From a virus: 54,365 nt of DNA. The translations under genes and the position numbers were made by a program. This document shows positions 54,035 to 54,365 of this stretch, piece by piece. The notes under the pieces are model-generated. The model searched no databases, was not told where the DNA came from, and worked only from the letters and a program-made list of their open reading frames with translations. Each line of letters begins with the position of its first letter. Position 1 is the stretch's first letter. The stretch is from IMG/VR virus record IMGVR_UViG_3300021226_000131, positions 1 to 54,365 of that record; one strand, 5' to 3'.

Positions 54035-54365
54035 TCCTCACCACCCTTCGCCTTCATGAGCAGCGCCTGCATCTGCGCCAGCTCGGCGTCGCTCAGGCCT
54101 TTGAAGTCCACGCTGGCCACCGAGATCGGGGCGCCGTTGGGGCCGCTGTGCTCAACCTGCTGGGTTTCTCGCCAGCCGATCTGAGTTGTGGCCCAGAACT
54201 TCATGAGAACCGTGTCGCCCGCCATCGCCTTTTTGAAGATGCCGCCAGCGACTTGGGCGTTGGCCGTGGCCTTGCCAACAAGAAGCTCGTCGGCAAAATG
54301 TGTGCGCAAAGTATCAACGTGAATTCCGTCGCGAATCAGCGCGGCAATTTGAGGAAATGGAAGTC
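54031..54365 (-). CDS. terS: Terminase small subunit, C-terminal part (cut by window end)
   Basis: Open from the window edge: L-P-F-P-Q-I-A-A-L-I-R-D-G-I-H-V-D-T-L-R-T-H-F is a helix-turn-helix of the small-terminase type, followed by G-K-A-T-A-N-A-Q-V-A-G-G-I-F-K-K-A, F-W-A-T-T-Q-I-G-W-R-E-T-Q and an acidic end. An internal TTG at 54309 could be mistaken for a start, but the homologous frame continues upstream through 54363. Joined to the frame at 1-121 it gives a protein of about 150 residues. It is the upstream gene of the packaging operon. Confidence 0.85.
   Translation of the reverse strand, partial: LPFPQIAALIRDGIHVDTLRTHFADELLVGKATANAQVAGGIFKKAMAGDTVLMKFWATTQIGWRETQQVEHSGPNGAPISVASVDFKGLSDAELAQMQALLMKAKGGEE

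Overview
The window reads as an essentially complete double-stranded DNA tailed-phage genome of about 54 kb, GC-rich, with gene families common in phages of Betaproteobacteria (Burkholderiales/Comamonadaceae-type hosts; the host is inferred from gene content and base composition only). The clearest sign of completeness is that one gene, the small terminase, is split over the two window ends: its N-terminal part runs off position 1 on the minus strand and its C-terminal part enters from position 54365 on the same strand and in the same frame. Portal, scaffold, capsid, SU10/P22-type adaptor, neck, several fibres and candidate internal virion proteins are present, while no tail sheath, tube or tape-measure gene was seen. 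This points to a short-tailed (podovirus-like) particle.

Layout. (1) 1-9660, minus strand: a chain of small overlapping genes starting with a carph-isopro type DNA-binding regulator, then a DEAD-box helicase, a zinc-binding protein, a VRR-NUC nuclease, a P4-type primase-helicase and a ParB-domain DNA methyltransferase, leading straight into the small terminase. An iteron-like repeat array at 1471-1803 is the likely replication origin, and an initiator-type tRNA-Met lies on the opposite strand at 4585-4657. (2) 9661-9787: a divergent control region with two inverted repeats. (3) 9788-20309, plus strand: about 33 mostly tiny genes coupled by 4-bp overlaps, an HNH nuclease, a YqaJ exonuclease/RecT annealing pair, an AlpA-like DNA-binding protein and small membrane proteins. 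(4) 20288-20316: a minus-strand terminator where the two transcripts converge. (5) 54365-20349, minus strand: packaging (TerS, TerL), a PcfJ-domain protein, portal, a GroES-like protein, a Tad2-like (DUF2829) protein, scaffold, capsid, neck and adaptor proteins, three fibre-like proteins, a lysis cassette and three or four candidate ejection proteins.

On the circular map the minus-strand genes form one continuous block from 9660 through position 1 and on from 54365 down to 20349. The genome therefore has one divergent control point (about 9.7 kb) and one convergent end point (about 20.3 kb). Internal terminators follow the scaffold, the major capsid gene and a small gene downstream of portal, and a consensus-like promoter precedes the capsid genes, so the late block is subdivided. 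No integrase, transposase or partition pair was found. The phage is either virulent or, if the repressor-like gene and the iterons mean anything, could persist without integrating; this is inference.

The most notable items are the split terminase (circular map), the iteron array with a 30-nt alternating pyrimidine-purine run and an AT-rich core, the Tad2-like domain fused to an unknown N-terminal module, the initiator-like tRNA with a minimal D arm, and a 30-bp repeat that is at once the C-terminus of one gene and the ribosome-binding site and start of the next, with a glutaredoxin truncated exactly at one copy.
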